A stretch of DNA of 64,000 bases from assembly GCA_900455085.1 (NCBI GenBank), contig UGTZ01000001.1, positions 650,501 through 714,500 on the forward strand, written 5' to 3'. The translations under genes and the position numbers were made by a program. The notes below the pieces were generated by a model. It was not told the DNA's origin, made no database searches, and saw only the letters and a program-made list of their open reading frames with translations. Shown here piece by piece: positions 1 through 8,969 of this stretch. This DNA is from Providencia rettgeri (lineage in GTDB: Bacteria > Pseudomonadota > Gammaproteobacteria > Enterobacterales > Enterobacteriaceae). The number at the start of each line of letters is the position of its first letter. The stretch's first letter is position 1.

Positions 1-183
1 AGCTAAGTGCGGAAGAGATAACCGCTGAAAGCATCTAAGCGGGAAACTTGCCTTGAGATGAGTCTTCCCTGACTCTTTAAGGGTCCTAAAGGAACGTTTA
101 AGACTAAGACGTTGATAGGTTGGGTGTGTAAGCGTAGCGATACGTTGAGCTAACCAATACTAATGAACCGTGAGGCTTAACCT
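1..183 (+). rRNA. 23S ribosomal RNA, 3' end (partial)
   Basis: The first 183 bases match the 3' end of enterobacterial 23S rRNA almost base for base, including the segment around GGTGTGTAAGCG and the terminal GAGGCTTAACC. The gene starts before the window. It is followed by a 141-base spacer with a small AACACC/GGTGTT hairpin (about 185-199) and then 5S rRNA, the normal order of a bacterial rrn operon. No tRNA lies between 23S and 5S. Confidence 0.97.
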
Positions 184-324
184 GACAACACCGAAGGTGT
201 TTTAGAGAGATGAGTTGATTCAATAAGCGTGAGAAGCCGAGAGGTGAAGGACACAGCAGCTTGTTCGAGATTGATGTTCTGGTTTAGTGCACGAAAGTGA
301 GATTAAACGGGAACACACAGAATT

Positions 325-444
325 TGTCTGGCGGCAATAGCGCGGTGGTCCCACCTGACCCCATGCCGAACTCAGCAGTGAAACGCCGTAGCGCCGATGG
401 TAGTGTGGGGTCTCCCCATGTGAGAGTAGGGAACTGCCAGACAT
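325..444 (+). rRNA. rrf: 5S ribosomal RNA
   Basis: A 120-base segment matches enterobacterial 5S rRNA over its whole length. It contains the conserved internal block GCGCGGTGGTCCCACCTGAC, and the ends TGTCTGGCGG and CTGCCAGACA pair to form helix I. It is the last gene of the rrn operon and is followed 12 bases later by a rho-independent terminator. Confidence 0.97.
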
Positions 445-456
445 TAAATTAGCGAG

Positions 457-483
457 AAAGCCACCCATTGGGTGGCTTTTTTG
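457..483 (+). terminator. rrn operon terminator
   Basis: A GC-rich hairpin (AAGCCACCC / GGGTGGCTT with a short ATT loop) is directly followed by a T run. It sits just after 5S rRNA. Confidence 0.92.
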
Positions 484-536
484 CGTTTGGGGGAAACTAA
501 TTTATTGTTGATGTTAGCGTTGAAGCCCCTTGAGGT

Positions 537-568
537 CCCAACTTCCCAACTTCCCAACTTCCCAACTT
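537..568 (+). repeat. Octanucleotide repeat, four copies of CCCAACTT
   Basis: Four perfect head-to-tail copies of CCCAACTT, a simple-sequence tract that could vary by slippage. It is not inside a gene and has no obvious promoter partner. Confidence 0.9.
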
Positions 569-671
569 CTTTCTTCTTTTAACGACTCGCTTGATTTATT
601 TGATTTTATTCCTCTTCGCAGAGCCATTAGTCATGAATATAACTATCGTAAATAAGCGCTTACGATGCAAA

Positions 672-932
672 GTAGTGAGTAACAACTCACTTCTATTTGG
701 GCTACAAAGGGGGATGGGGAGTTAAGAGGGGAGAATTAAATCAAGGCGTTGCACTCTGAGTATTCAGGGGGGAATGCGATTGAGGGGGTAAGGTAGTGAG
801 TAATAGCTCACTTCTATTTGGGCTACAGAGGGGATGGGAAGATAGGAGGGAAGAATTAAATCAAGGCGTTGCACTCTGAGTATTCAGGGGGGAATGCGAT
901 TGAGGGGGTAAGGTAGTGAGTAATAGCTCACT
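672..932 (+). repeat. Tandem repeat, period about 121 bases, 2.2 copies
   Basis: Copy one runs 672-792, copy two 793-912, and a 20-base partial third copy follows. The copies are nearly identical, with differences mainly in the first half. Each begins with a small inverted repeat (AGTGAG, about 6 bases, CTCACT). No protein reading frame follows the repeat. Confidence 0.85.
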
Positions 933-1294
933 TATTATAGGATTAAAAATATATCGGGTAAAAGAAAGTAATAAAATATAGTGAATAAGGCCGCAGTAAG
1001 TTTTAAGTGATTACTTACTATAGAAATATACCAGTAAATTTTATTAATAATGCAATTATATTCAATGAATAAATAATAATGACAATATTTAGTATTAAAA
1101 ATAATTCAATGGAAAAGATTAGTTAGCCTACGTTGAGAATTGAGATTAAACTAGCACTATTTATTTATGTGAAACTGATAATTAAATTATTTTCTTGTCT
1201 ATAATATATCTTTATGGTATGTGATTTTATATAAATATTTTTTATGATTTGAATGGTGTATTAAAAGTTAAATTATAAATTAAATATTATAAAC

Positions 1295-1816
1295 TCATTT
1301 ATTTAAAATATTTAATAGGGCAAAATCTTCCAATATTTTTTTAAACCACGGTGTAAATATTTCAGGAGTAAGAACGATCTCTTGTTTTAATTGAGGAAGA
1401 GTTACCCACCTTATAGATGAGACTTCTTCCCTATTTGGTTGAATATATTGGTTATAATAACCAATAAAAATATGGTCATATTCATGTTCAATTAAGCCCC
1501 CCTGAACATCAGCTTTATAAATTAAGGAGCCTACATGCGTTAATGGAGTGATAAATCCTAGCTCTTCTTGAAGTCTACGTTCAGCGGCTTTCTGAGTATC
1601 CTCATTAGGTTTAGGATGACTACAGCAAGAATTCGCCCATTGCCCTGCTGAATGATATTTATGAAGTGCCCGTTGTTGAATTAATAGCTCATTTTGCTCA
1701 TTAAAGATAAATACTGAAAATGCTCGATGTAGATAACCGAGTTGATGTGCCAATAATTTTGACATAACACCAACAGGTTCATCATGTTCATTAACTAAAA
1801 TTAATTCATCTTCCAT
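1295..1816 (-). CDS. idi: Isopentenyl-diphosphate delta-isomerase, type I
   Basis: 173 residues. Interconverts isopentenyl and dimethylallyl diphosphate in the cytosol, feeding isoprenoid synthesis (family knowledge). The Nudix-like fold of type I Idi is visible. NSCCSHP around residue 65 carries the catalytic cysteine and a metal-binding histidine. The REL-type Nudix helix appears as RRLQEELGF. EHEYDHIFIG near residue 110 carries the catalytic glutamate. Length is close to the E. coli enzyme (182). It stands alone, with an AT-rich promoter region toward narL. In bacteria with the DXP pathway this enzyme is helpful but not essential. Confidence 0.9.
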   Translation of the reverse strand: MEDELILVNEHDEPVGVMSKLLAHQLGYLHRAFSVFIFNEQNELLIQQRALHKYHSAGQWANSCCSHPKPNEDTQKAAERRLQEELGFITPLTHVGSLIYKADVQGGLIEHEYDHIFIGYYNQYIQPNREEVSSIRWVTLPQLKQEIVLTPEIFTPWFKKILEDFALLNILNK

Positions 1817-1920
1817 TTATACTATTTTCCATCATAAAAATTATTACACTAGTTTAGTATAATTAAAAATATAAGTTTGCATATTAGAGCTGTTTATTAG
1901 TTAACATGATTTTTTCAAAG

Positions 1921-1953
1921 CTCACAGCTATCATAAGGTTATATAGCTGTGAG
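1921..1953. terminator. Hairpin between narL and idi
   Basis: An 11-bp perfect stem (CTCACAGCTAT / ATAGCTGTGAG) lies just after the narL stop codon. The following T tract is poor on both strands, so it may end narXL transcription inefficiently or protect the 3' end. Confidence 0.5.
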
Positions 1954-1961
1954 ATTAAAAA

Positions 1962-2618
1962 TTATTTTTGTTGTAACACCCAAACAGCGGCTTCAACCCT
2001 TGATTTTAAATTGAGCTTTTTAAGTAAATGTTTAACATGTACTTTTACTGTGCTTTCTGCGATATCTAGTTTACGAGCTATCATTTTATTTGATAAGCCT
2101 TGTGATATCAGCTCTAGAATATCGGCTTCTCTTGGTGTTAATGAAGTTATATTATTATCATCTTGTGTGGTATTGTCTCTGAGTGATTCAGCAAGTACAG
2201 ATGCTAATGTTGGGCTAACAACTAACTTACCGCTAGCGGCTTCTTTTAGGGCGACTATAAGCTCTTCAGGCTCCATATCTTTAAGCAAATAGCCATCAGC
2301 ACCTCTTTTTAGTGCATTGACTAAGTCATCACTATAATTAGAAACAGTAAAAAGAATAATCCTACCGGATAGTTCTCGCTTTCTAAGTTCATCAAGAGTT
2401 TCAAAACCATTCATTCCAGGCATGTTGAGATCCAGTAAAATAAGATCAGGATCTTGCTCTTCAGCGATCTGTATACCTGTTTTACCATCTCCTGCTTCAC
2501 CGATAACTTGTAATGAAGATTCCAAACTAATCAATTGCTTGACTCCATTTCTTAGCATCGGATGATCATCAATAAGTAGAATGGTTGATTTTTCGTTTAC
2601 TATATTTGTATTTTCCAT
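1962..2618 (-). CDS. narL: Nitrate/nitrite response regulator NarL
   Basis: 218 residues. The receiver domain (about 12-130) has the acidic pair DD at 17-18, the phospho-acceptor Asp63 in LLDLNMPG, and the lysine in LLKDMEPE. The LuxR-type helix-turn-helix (about 150-215) has LTPRE and STVKVHVKHLLKKL. Very similar throughout to E. coli NarL. Phosphorylated by NarX, it activates or represses anaerobic respiration genes in response to nitrate. The gene follows narX after 18 bases, so the two are co-transcribed. No nitrate reductase genes (narGHJI) or narK lie next to it here, so its targets are elsewhere. Confidence 0.95.
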   Translation of the reverse strand: MENTNIVNEKSTILLIDDHPMLRNGVKQLISLESSLQVIGEAGDGKTGIQIAEEQDPDLILLDLNMPGMNGFETLDELRKRELSGRIILFTVSNYSDDLVNALKRGADGYLLKDMEPEELIVALKEAASGKLVVSPTLASVLAESLRDNTTQDDNNITSLTPREADILELISQGLSNKMIARKLDIAESTVKVHVKHLLKKLNLKSRVEAAVWVLQQK

Positions 2619-2636
2619 AGATGATTTTCCGGTATG

Positions 2637-4394
2637 TTAAGCGTCAGATAAAGGAAAGGTAACTTTTACCTCTGTTCCACCTTGAGGCCTAGGTGTAATA
2701 CAACAATTACCATTAAGGCTTAAAGCTCTTTCTCTCATAATAATAAGCCCATAATGATTAAGTTTATCAGTGTTTGACGTGATCCCTGCACCATCGTCGA
2801 TAATGGTAATAGTAACAATACCATCATACTGGTTTAATGAAACCTCAGCCGATGTTGCATTAGCATGTTTTAGAATATTAGTTAATGCTTCTCGGACGAT
2901 TTGTATAATATGAATAGATTGGTGTGGTGAAATACTCTTTGCGGGTAGGTCGTAGTTTAAGGTTACTGTATACCCCATACGTTCGCTAAATTCACTAATG
3001 GTACTTTCTAATGAGGGAAGTAGGCCAGGTTCCATTAATTTAAGCCTAAATGTGGTTAATAGCTCTCTCAGTTGGCTATATGCGGTATTAATTTCGCTGC
3101 GCATTTCTGTTAAAAGCTGTTGAGGTTTTTCTGGTAATGGCTCAGGCTGTAATTGCAGATAGCTAATTTGCATTTTCAAACAAGATAAAGACTGAGCGAT
3201 AGAATCATGAAGTTCGCGTGCAATTGCAGAACGTTCATCCATGATAAGCAACTGTTGTTGTTGTTCTATTTGGTGCTCCATCGCGAGCATACCAGAGATT
3301 TGTTTTGCTAGAACAGAAACGAGGTTGTTTTGTTCGTCTGAAAGTATTTGATTATCTTCAATCTCACCAATAATAACGCCATAACGATGCATATTGTCTG
3401 ATAAATCCCATTGTATGCTGAGAGGTTTATCGATTGAAATTTGTTGTTTTAGTTTCGTTGTCTTCTCTTCAGATAATCCGGTTGAATGGCAACATATTTC
3501 ATGAAAATAGGCTTCATTACTTTCTTCATACAACCGTAAACTTAGATTTTTGAGTATGGTAATGTTTTCTAGTTCAATAAGGACTTTTTGTAATCGCAAA
3601 TAGAGGGGATCTGATGAATGAAGAATTTGGTTTGATTGATATAAATAAGATAACACTTTATTTTTTGTGATTAAATCTGCAGTTTTTTCTGCAACTCTTT
3701 CTTCAAGTTGATGATAGCTTAGCGCTAATTCATCTGACATTTGATTCAGCGTTTCTCCTAATGCGTTTAACTCATCTTGCCTATTATTTTTAGGGTAGCG
3801 TTGGCTAAAATCTTTTCGCCCAATCGCATTGACCATTGATAATAATTTAACCCATGGGTAATAAATTTTTCTTCTTAAGTGCCAGATGGTTCCCATAAGT
3901 AATAAGAATACTAAGCTAATAAAAATCAGTTGTGTCATAGCTACATAAGCAATCTTTCTTTCTGTTTTCTCATCAATATTATGAACCAATTCATCAAGTT
4001 TACTTACAAATGATATAACTTCGTACCTTGCATCGTTAGGCGTATTTGCTTCCATTAATGAAGGTCGTAAGATATGTAACCAGTAATTATAGAGCTCATC
4101 AAATTGAGGCGTTAAGCTTTCAATTTTTACAACTTGAGTCAGTTCTGGGCTAATGAGGTCAGATTCTAATGCGTCGAGATAACGCTGATTTTGAGTATTC
4201 AGAGGGACGAGAGAAAGCAATCTGTAGCTCTGCATTCGTAGTGAACCTGATTTATTTATTGCGTGAGCATTACCTTGTACACTTATAATCATTCGATTAG
4301 AAATCGTCATCCCAATAATTCCTAAGATCGCAATAAGTAGCATAAGGCCGATTACTTGGTTAATAATTGAAAATCGACGATACAGTGTGGGCAT
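2637..4394 (-). CDS. narX: Nitrate/nitrite sensor histidine kinase NarX
   Basis: 585 residues, inner-membrane sensor kinase. TM1 lies near residues 14-36. The periplasmic ligand-binding domain begins with the P-box (INKSGSLRMQSYRL), which binds nitrate in this family. TM2 lies near 150-170, followed by HAMP, a central GAF-like/cysteine region, and a HisKA_3 dimerisation helix (RELHDSIAQS, phospho-acceptor His396). The HATPase domain is at the C terminus (N box REALTNILKHA, DDGAG). E. coli NarX is 598 residues. First gene of narXL; two FNR-like sites lie 245-280 bases upstream of its start. E. coli has narK divergent from narX; here the upstream neighbour is yedI on the same strand. Confidence 0.95.
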   Translation of the reverse strand: MPTLYRRFSIINQVIGLMLLIAILGIIGMTISNRMIISVQGNAHAINKSGSLRMQSYRLLSLVPLNTQNQRYLDALESDLISPELTQVVKIESLTPQFDELYNYWLHILRPSLMEANTPNDARYEVISFVSKLDELVHNIDEKTERKIAYVAMTQLIFISLVFLLLMGTIWHLRRKIYYPWVKLLSMVNAIGRKDFSQRYPKNNRQDELNALGETLNQMSDELALSYHQLEERVAEKTADLITKNKVLSYLYQSNQILHSSDPLYLRLQKVLIELENITILKNLSLRLYEESNEAYFHEICCHSTGLSEEKTTKLKQQISIDKPLSIQWDLSDNMHRYGVIIGEIEDNQILSDEQNNLVSVLAKQISGMLAMEHQIEQQQQLLIMDERSAIARELHDSIAQSLSCLKMQISYLQLQPEPLPEKPQQLLTEMRSEINTAYSQLRELLTTFRLKLMEPGLLPSLESTISEFSERMGYTVTLNYDLPAKSISPHQSIHIIQIVREALTNILKHANATSAEVSLNQYDGIVTITIIDDGAGITSNTDKLNHYGLIIMRERALSLNGNCCITPRPQGGTEVKVTFPLSDA

Positions 4395-4638
4395 GTGTCA
4401 CTTCCTTAAAGAGTCGCGCTAGCGAACTTAAAATGCATAGTTCTAGTATTGTTCATAAAGGGGCGAACATTAAATATACTACTTTGGTAGTAATTTTCTG
4501 GTGTTATAACAAAATAGAAAATAGAAAATAAAATTTCTCTTTAAGTTTTGTACTTTTATTTATTGATATATAAGATTAAATTTGGTTTAGTCTGGAATGG
4601 GGATACGTATTATAGCTTAAATTAAAGATGAATTTCCT

Positions 4639-4674
4639 TTGATTTAGATCAGTTTAAATATCGATGAAAATCAA
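4639..4674. promoter_or_regulatory. Two tandem FNR-like sites upstream of narX
   Basis: TTGATTTAGATCAG (4639-4652) and TCGATGAAAATCAA (4661-4674) each match the FNR consensus TTGAT-N4-ATCAA at all but one conserved position, and are spaced 22 bases start to start. Oxygen control of a nitrate sensor is plausible. Binding itself is inferred. Confidence 0.6.
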
Positions 4675-4731
4675 TGTGTAAAATAATATACACCGAAAAA
4701 TGTTACTGAAAAATTATCGAATGGTAGGAGT

Positions 4732-4763
4732 AAAGATAGCTCTAATCGATAGAGCTATCTTTT
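4732..4763. terminator. Terminator after yedI
   Basis: A 12-bp perfect stem (AAAGATAGCTCT / AGAGCTATCTTT) lies just after the yedI stop codon. It should separate yedI from narX. Confidence 0.75.
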
Positions 4764-4767
4764 TGTT

Positions 4768-5682
4768 TTAGGCTTTTTTAAATTTTTTGAATAGTGAGAT
4801 TATCACGACAAGGATTAGGCCGGTTACTAGCCCAAAACATAAATTAATTATAGTCGGTAAGACAAACTGCATAGTACTACCAATGATAGGTGTTAAGGTT
4901 GCGGTAAATGATATTTCGGTAATCCATTCTGAAATATAGCTGATACCGTGCGTTAGGATACCTCCACCGACCATAAACATCGCAGCTGTTCCTACAATAG
5001 ATAATGTTTTCATGAGATAAGGAGTCGCATAAATTAAGGCATTACCACATTTTTTTAATAAAGAAGAGGTTTTCTTCTGTAAATAAAAGCCTAAGTCATC
5101 TAATTTCACAATACCTGCAACTAAGCCATACACACCGACAGTCATCACGATAGCAATGATAGAGAGTACGGCCACTTGGTTGATAAAAGAGGTAGTGGAA
5201 ACAATGCCGAGTGTGATGGCAATAATTTCAGCTGATAAAACAAAATCGGTACGAATAGCTCCTTTGATTTTTTTACTTTCAAATTCCTTAAGTTCTTCTG
5301 CTGATAATTGCAATTGGTGTTGGGGAGTAGAATCTTTTGCATTAGAATGCAATAGCTTATGAGTGATTTTTTCTGCTCCTTCAAAACAAAGATAGGCTCC
5401 ACCAATCATGAGTAGAGGTGTGATAGCCCAAGGGATAAACGCACTGATTAACAACGCTAAAGGAACAAGTATTAATTTATTAACAAATGACCCTTTAGCG
5501 ACGGCCCAAACAACAGGAATTTCCCTCTCTGCACGAACACCTGTGACTTGCTGGGCGTTTAGTGCGAGGTCATCACCTAAAACTCCGGATGTTTTTTTGG
5601 CAGCCATTTTTGTCATGACGGAAACATCGTCTAGTACAGCGGCAATATCATCAAGTAATGTGAGTAAGCTACTTCCAGCCAC
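4768..5682 (-). CDS. yedI: DUF808 family inner-membrane protein YedI
   Basis: 304 residues, very similar to E. coli YedI from the first residues (MAGSSLLTLLDDIA) onward. The family is an integral membrane protein of unknown function. Long hydrophobic segments are seen near residues 68-100, 150-200, 215-245 and 265-300, consistent with several membrane spans. A conserved soluble stretch carries LGDDLALNAQQVTGV. A second conserved stretch is KIKGAIRTDFVLSAEI. Single gene, transcribed toward narX but separated from it by a strong palindrome. No function should be assigned beyond the family. Confidence 0.9.
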   Translation of the reverse strand: MAGSSLLTLLDDIAAVLDDVSVMTKMAAKKTSGVLGDDLALNAQQVTGVRAEREIPVVWAVAKGSFVNKLILVPLALLISAFIPWAITPLLMIGGAYLCFEGAEKITHKLLHSNAKDSTPQHQLQLSAEELKEFESKKIKGAIRTDFVLSAEIIAITLGIVSTTSFINQVAVLSIIAIVMTVGVYGLVAGIVKLDDLGFYLQKKTSSLLKKCGNALIYATPYLMKTLSIVGTAAMFMVGGGILTHGISYISEWITEISFTATLTPIIGSTMQFVLPTIINLCFGLVTGLILVVIISLFKKFKKA

Positions 5683-5985
5683 AAGAATATCCTCAATATT
5701 TTTTAAGGTGTCATTAATGTTTATTAGGTCAATTAATGGATAATTAGTTCATTACAATATAAATCATACTTACAAATAAGATAATTCCATTGCAGATTGA
5801 TAAATCTGAATTTTAAATTATTAAATTTTTATGACAATGGAACCAATGTGATTTTTTCTTTTCTAAATTATTAATTTTAGTGAAGTAACATGAAGTGACA
5901 TATTGCTATCTGCTACTTTGCTTTATATTTGGTTTAATTATTTAGCTTATGAATAATTTTTAATAGATTGGTATAGGGTTAATAC
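5683..5985. other. Divergent intergenic region yedI / glycosyltransferase
   Basis: 303 bases, AT-rich, presumably holding both promoters. Near 5880-5900 there is a direct repeat (GAAGTAACAT, GAAGTGACAT). I see no recognised operator. Confidence 0.4.
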
Positions 5986-6972
5986 ATGTCTTCTCAGCCA
6001 GTTTTGAGTATTGTCGTTGCTGTATATAATGGTGAAAAATTTCTACCTCAGTTTTTTGATAGCTTAATCGCGCAAAAGTTAGAAAATTGGGAGTTGATCG
6101 TTGTTAATGATGGTTCTAAAGATAAAAGTGAAGACATCATTAAGTCTTACGCAGATAAATTTGTACATTTAAAAGTGCTTTATCAAGAGAACCAAGGCGT
6201 ATCAGTTGCCCGTAATACGGGGATGGTAGAGGCTACGGGAAAATATATTACATTCCCTGATATTGACGATGAAATTAGCCCTAAAATGTATGGGCGTTTA
6301 TTAGAAATAGCATTATCAAATGACCTCGATGTTGCAACCTGTAATGGAACTTATGTTTATACTAATGGTGATGCACCAAAGGCAATTTTTCCACCGAATA
6401 AAGTCCCGTCAACTGGGGTAATTTCAGGCCCTGAATGGCTTGAAATTGGCTTAAGTTCACGCAAGTTTCTGCATGTAACTTGGCTGAATTTATATCGTTT
6501 GGACATGTTGCGCCAACACAAATTTTTCTTTGAGCCTAAGTTACATCATCAAGACATTCCTTGGACGACGGAAGTCTTACTCGTGGCGAAGCGCGTGCAA
6601 TTTATTAATGAACAATACTACCGATATTTAATCCATAACCAATCTGTTTCGCACTCATTAAGTGGTGATGAACGCTCTGTCCGCAAGATAAAAACGTATT
6701 TGAAGATTATTGATATGCTGCTAAATATTTACCAGCGTTATCCTGAACAAGTTAAACAGGCACCAGCTTGCTTATGGCAGGTAGGAAAGGAAGGTTTGGG
6801 GGTGATTCAAGCGCTATTAGCCATTAAATCACCCGATGTACAGAAGGAAATGGTACAACTATTTTTTGATAAGGGTTATTGGCAAATAGTGTGGGCGCAT
6901 GCAACAACAGTAAAATTAAAATGGCGATTAATTAGACGCTACACTAAGTTAAAAGAAATTATCAAATCATAA
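5986..6972 (+). CDS. Family 2 glycosyltransferase
   Basis: 328 residues. The GT-A fold of family GT2 is clear: LSIVVAVYNGEKFL at the N terminus binds the nucleotide sugar, followed by VVNDGSKDKS, VARNTGM and the DID metal-binding motif in FPDIDDEISP near residue 99. The C-terminal 120 residues are less conserved and include a basic stretch at the end. GT2 enzymes of this size add a sugar to lipopolysaccharide core, O-antigen, capsule or other glycans on the cytosolic face of the inner membrane. Here the gene stands alone, so donor, acceptor and pathway cannot be told. Confidence 0.85.
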   Translation: MSSQPVLSIVVAVYNGEKFLPQFFDSLIAQKLENWELIVVNDGSKDKSEDIIKSYADKFVHLKVLYQENQGVSVARNTGMVEATGKYITFPDIDDEISPKMYGRLLEIALSNDLDVATCNGTYVYTNGDAPKAIFPPNKVPSTGVISGPEWLEIGLSSRKFLHVTWLNLYRLDMLRQHKFFFEPKLHHQDIPWTTEVLLVAKRVQFINEQYYRYLIHNQSVSHSLSGDERSVRKIKTYLKIIDMLLNIYQRYPEQVKQAPACLWQVGKEGLGVIQALLAIKSPDVQKEMVQLFFDKGYWQIVWAHATTVKLKWRLIRRYTKLKEIIKS

Positions 6973-6980
6973 TCTTCTGA

Positions 6981-7014
6981 AAAGGTAGCTGTTTTTATAG
7001 GCTACCTTTTTGTT
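6981..7014. terminator. Bidirectional terminator, glycosyltransferase / nucleoside hydrolase
   Basis: AAAGGTAGC / GCTACCTTT stem between two convergent genes, with a T run on the + strand and a matching A run on the other side. Confidence 0.85.
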
Positions 7015-7015
7015 T

Positions 7016-7960
7016 TTATTTTTCTAGTTGCTTTAGAGAAGCAATAAACATATCCCATAACTGAGGGTTATTTAATGTTGTGGCGACTTGTGTGTGGCAA
7101 TCTGCTTTAGCTGGATGGCGAAAGTCAGTCACTGTCATACCTGTTGTTAGAGCGCCTTGTAGCTCGATATCAATTGGAGCCTTAATCGTTTCCATTATGG
7201 ATGGGTCGATAACATAAGCAACAGCGCATAGGTCGTGAACCGGGGCGTGGTCAGTATAGCCATTACGTCTACGGTAACCTGCCGTGTAGTAATTTAGAGA
7301 TTCAACAACAAAGTCACTTACAGGTGTATTTAACGCTGCAATTGCTTCCATTATTTGGTCGTCTGGCCTTGCTTGGTGTGTAAGGTCTAACCCAATCATA
7401 GTGATAGGCCAAGTTTCATTAAACACGATATGAGCAGCTTCAGGGTCTATAAGGATATTGAATTCGGCGACTGCAGTACGGTTGCCCGTATGGTATCCTC
7501 CTCCCATTAAAACAACTTCTTTTACTAATTCTACAATTTCAGGTGCTTTCCTCACGGCTAAAGCAATATTTGTGAGTCCTCCGATAGGTACGAGAGTAAC
7601 CGTTTTAGAGGGATGTGACTTTAGCGTATCAATAATTAAGTCCACAGCGTGGCGTTGGTCAATAGGTAATTTGGGTTCAGGGAGGTGAGTGCCGTCCAGT
7701 CCTGTTGTTCCATGAACTTCTGGGGCAGTCTGTATTGTTCTCACTAATGGCCTAGAGCAACCAGCAGCGATAGGGATATCATTTGCACTAACGAATTCCA
7801 TAATTGCGCGTGCATTATAAGTAACTTTGTCTAAAGTTTGGTTTCCGACAACCGTCGTTACCGCAAGTAACTCTACATTTGAATTGCCTAATGCTAAGAA
7901 AATTGCCATTGCATCATCATGGCCAGGGTCACAATCGATAATAATTTTATTGCTAGACAT
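7016..7960 (-). CDS. Nucleoside hydrolase (RihA/RihB-like)
   Basis: 314 residues. Hydrolyses the N-glycosidic bond of ribonucleosides to base and ribose (family). The calcium-binding DCDPGHDDA motif is at residues 9-17. VLMGGGYHTGNRTAVAEFN carries the ribose-binding residues, and a histidine lies in DHAPVHD near residue 241. Overall it resembles E. coli RihA and RihB about equally. The pyrimidine preference of those enzymes is likely but not shown. It is divergent from a LuxR-type regulator (265 bases between), with no transporter beside it; it may complement the deo nucleoside genes further along. Confidence 0.88.
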   Translation of the reverse strand: MSSNKIIIDCDPGHDDAMAIFLALGNSNVELLAVTTVVGNQTLDKVTYNARAIMEFVSANDIPIAAGCSRPLVRTIQTAPEVHGTTGLDGTHLPEPKLPIDQRHAVDLIIDTLKSHPSKTVTLVPIGGLTNIALAVRKAPEIVELVKEVVLMGGGYHTGNRTAVAEFNILIDPEAAHIVFNETWPITMIGLDLTHQARPDDQIMEAIAALNTPVSDFVVESLNYYTAGYRRRNGYTDHAPVHDLCAVAYVIDPSIMETIKAPIDIELQGALTTGMTVTDFRHPAKADCHTQVATTLNNPQLWDMFIASLKQLEK

Positions 7961-8225
7961 TATTTCTCCTTTTATTAGGTTATTTACTTTTAATTAACAT
8001 AATATATGGATGAATTTATTTTTATGTGATGTAAGTTCTATTTTTATGAATACTAATGTAATGAAATTATTCATTAGGGTTACTAATAGAGAGTGATGTG
8101 ATAAACATATTAATAACAATCGTGTTGAGTTTATAAAGATAATGTGTTCTTTATGAAGTTTTAAGCAATATAAATGAAGCCGCCTAGAGGGGTTTTATTA
8201 ATTAGTTAATAATTGTGGAGGCAGA

Positions 8226-8969
8226 ATGGAGAGCTATCTGGAAAAACTACCTGATGTCATTGATTCTGTTGCAACTAACCAGTTTTATCCTAATTTATTA
8301 TCATGGTTATCTTCACTTATTGCATTCGATAATGCGATTGTTTACTCCTTTGAAAAAGGAGCTCCACCCCGATTTCTTTCTAAAGTAGAGCGCCGCAATA
8401 GCGATAGTATTAATAGAATCTATCAACGAGGTGCTTATTTAATGGATCCATTCTACCAAGAAATCCAAAAGGGAGGGGCTTCCAAAGTATTAACATTAAA
8501 AGAACTTGCTCCTAAAGGGTTTTACCATACAGATTATTATCTCAATTTTTATCGTAAGACAGGGTGGTGTGATGAAGCTGGGCTGTTATTAGATATTTCA
8601 ACTGACAGGCAATTAGGCATTTTTTTTGGTAATGAAGATAGGCCTTTTTTCTCGGGAAAATATACGCAAGCGCCCCTTAAAGACGCCTTCGATATCATTC
8701 GTAGTATGGTGAAACTTCATAAAGATGTTTCTCCTTCTTCGGTGTCGAACCACCATCAAAATACTGATATGCAAACACGATTTGGGCTGACACCAAGAGA
8801 GTGTGAAGTTGTCGAATTAATCTTAGCAGGTAAAGGTTCACCACAAATTGCACAGATGCTTTTCATTAGTTTAGGAACAGTGAAAAATCATCGTAAAAAT
8901 ATCTATCAAAAACTAAGTATTAATTCACAGGTTGAATTATTTAACTTATTAATGAATAGGTTAAGCTAA
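8226..8969 (+). CDS. LuxR-family transcriptional regulator (amine cluster, first)
   Basis: 247 residues. The N-terminal ~170 residues look like a small-molecule sensing domain. The C-terminal GerE/LuxR helix-turn-helix (about 185-245) has LTPRECEVVELILAGKGSPQ and GTVKNHRKNIYQKL. GGAGG lies 4 bases before the ATG. No receiver aspartate arrangement and no luxI-like synthase nearby, so it is a LuxR solo. It reads toward the amine-oxidation cluster that starts 340 bases later and probably controls it (inference). An unrelated second LuxR-type gene lies at the far side of the cluster. Confidence 0.85.
   Translation: MESYLEKLPDVIDSVATNQFYPNLLSWLSSLIAFDNAIVYSFEKGAPPRFLSKVERRNSDSINRIYQRGAYLMDPFYQEIQKGGASKVLTLKELAPKGFYHTDYYLNFYRKTGWCDEAGLLLDISTDRQLGIFFGNEDRPFFSGKYTQAPLKDAFDIIRSMVKLHKDVSPSSVSNHHQNTDMQTRFGLTPRECEVVELILAGKGSPQIAQMLFISLGTVKNHRKNIYQKLSINSQVELFNLLMNRLS

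Larger units (their letters stand above)
484..1294. other. Gene-free region after the rrn operon
   Basis: About 810 bases with no convincing coding frame. The first part holds four copies of an 8-base unit and a tandem repeat of about 121 bases. From about 930 onward it is very AT-rich with no recognisable motif. No integrase, att site or tRNA is visible. Confidence 0.6.
4395..4767. other. narX promoter region
   Basis: 373 bases without a gene between yedI and narX. It holds a palindromic terminator next to yedI and two FNR-like sites about 250 bases from narX. The rest is AT-rich with no other site I can name. Confidence 0.6.

Noticed and set aside
220..468. Reading frame opposite the 5S rRNA and spacer
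   Set aside because: It runs antisense to a stable RNA gene; the openness follows from rRNA composition.
672..932. CRISPR or phage attachment array
   Set aside because: The repeat is 121 bases with identical content throughout, no spacers and no integrase nearby.
1906..2292. Plus-strand frame opposite narL
   Set aside because: Shadow of narL; residue composition is not protein-like.
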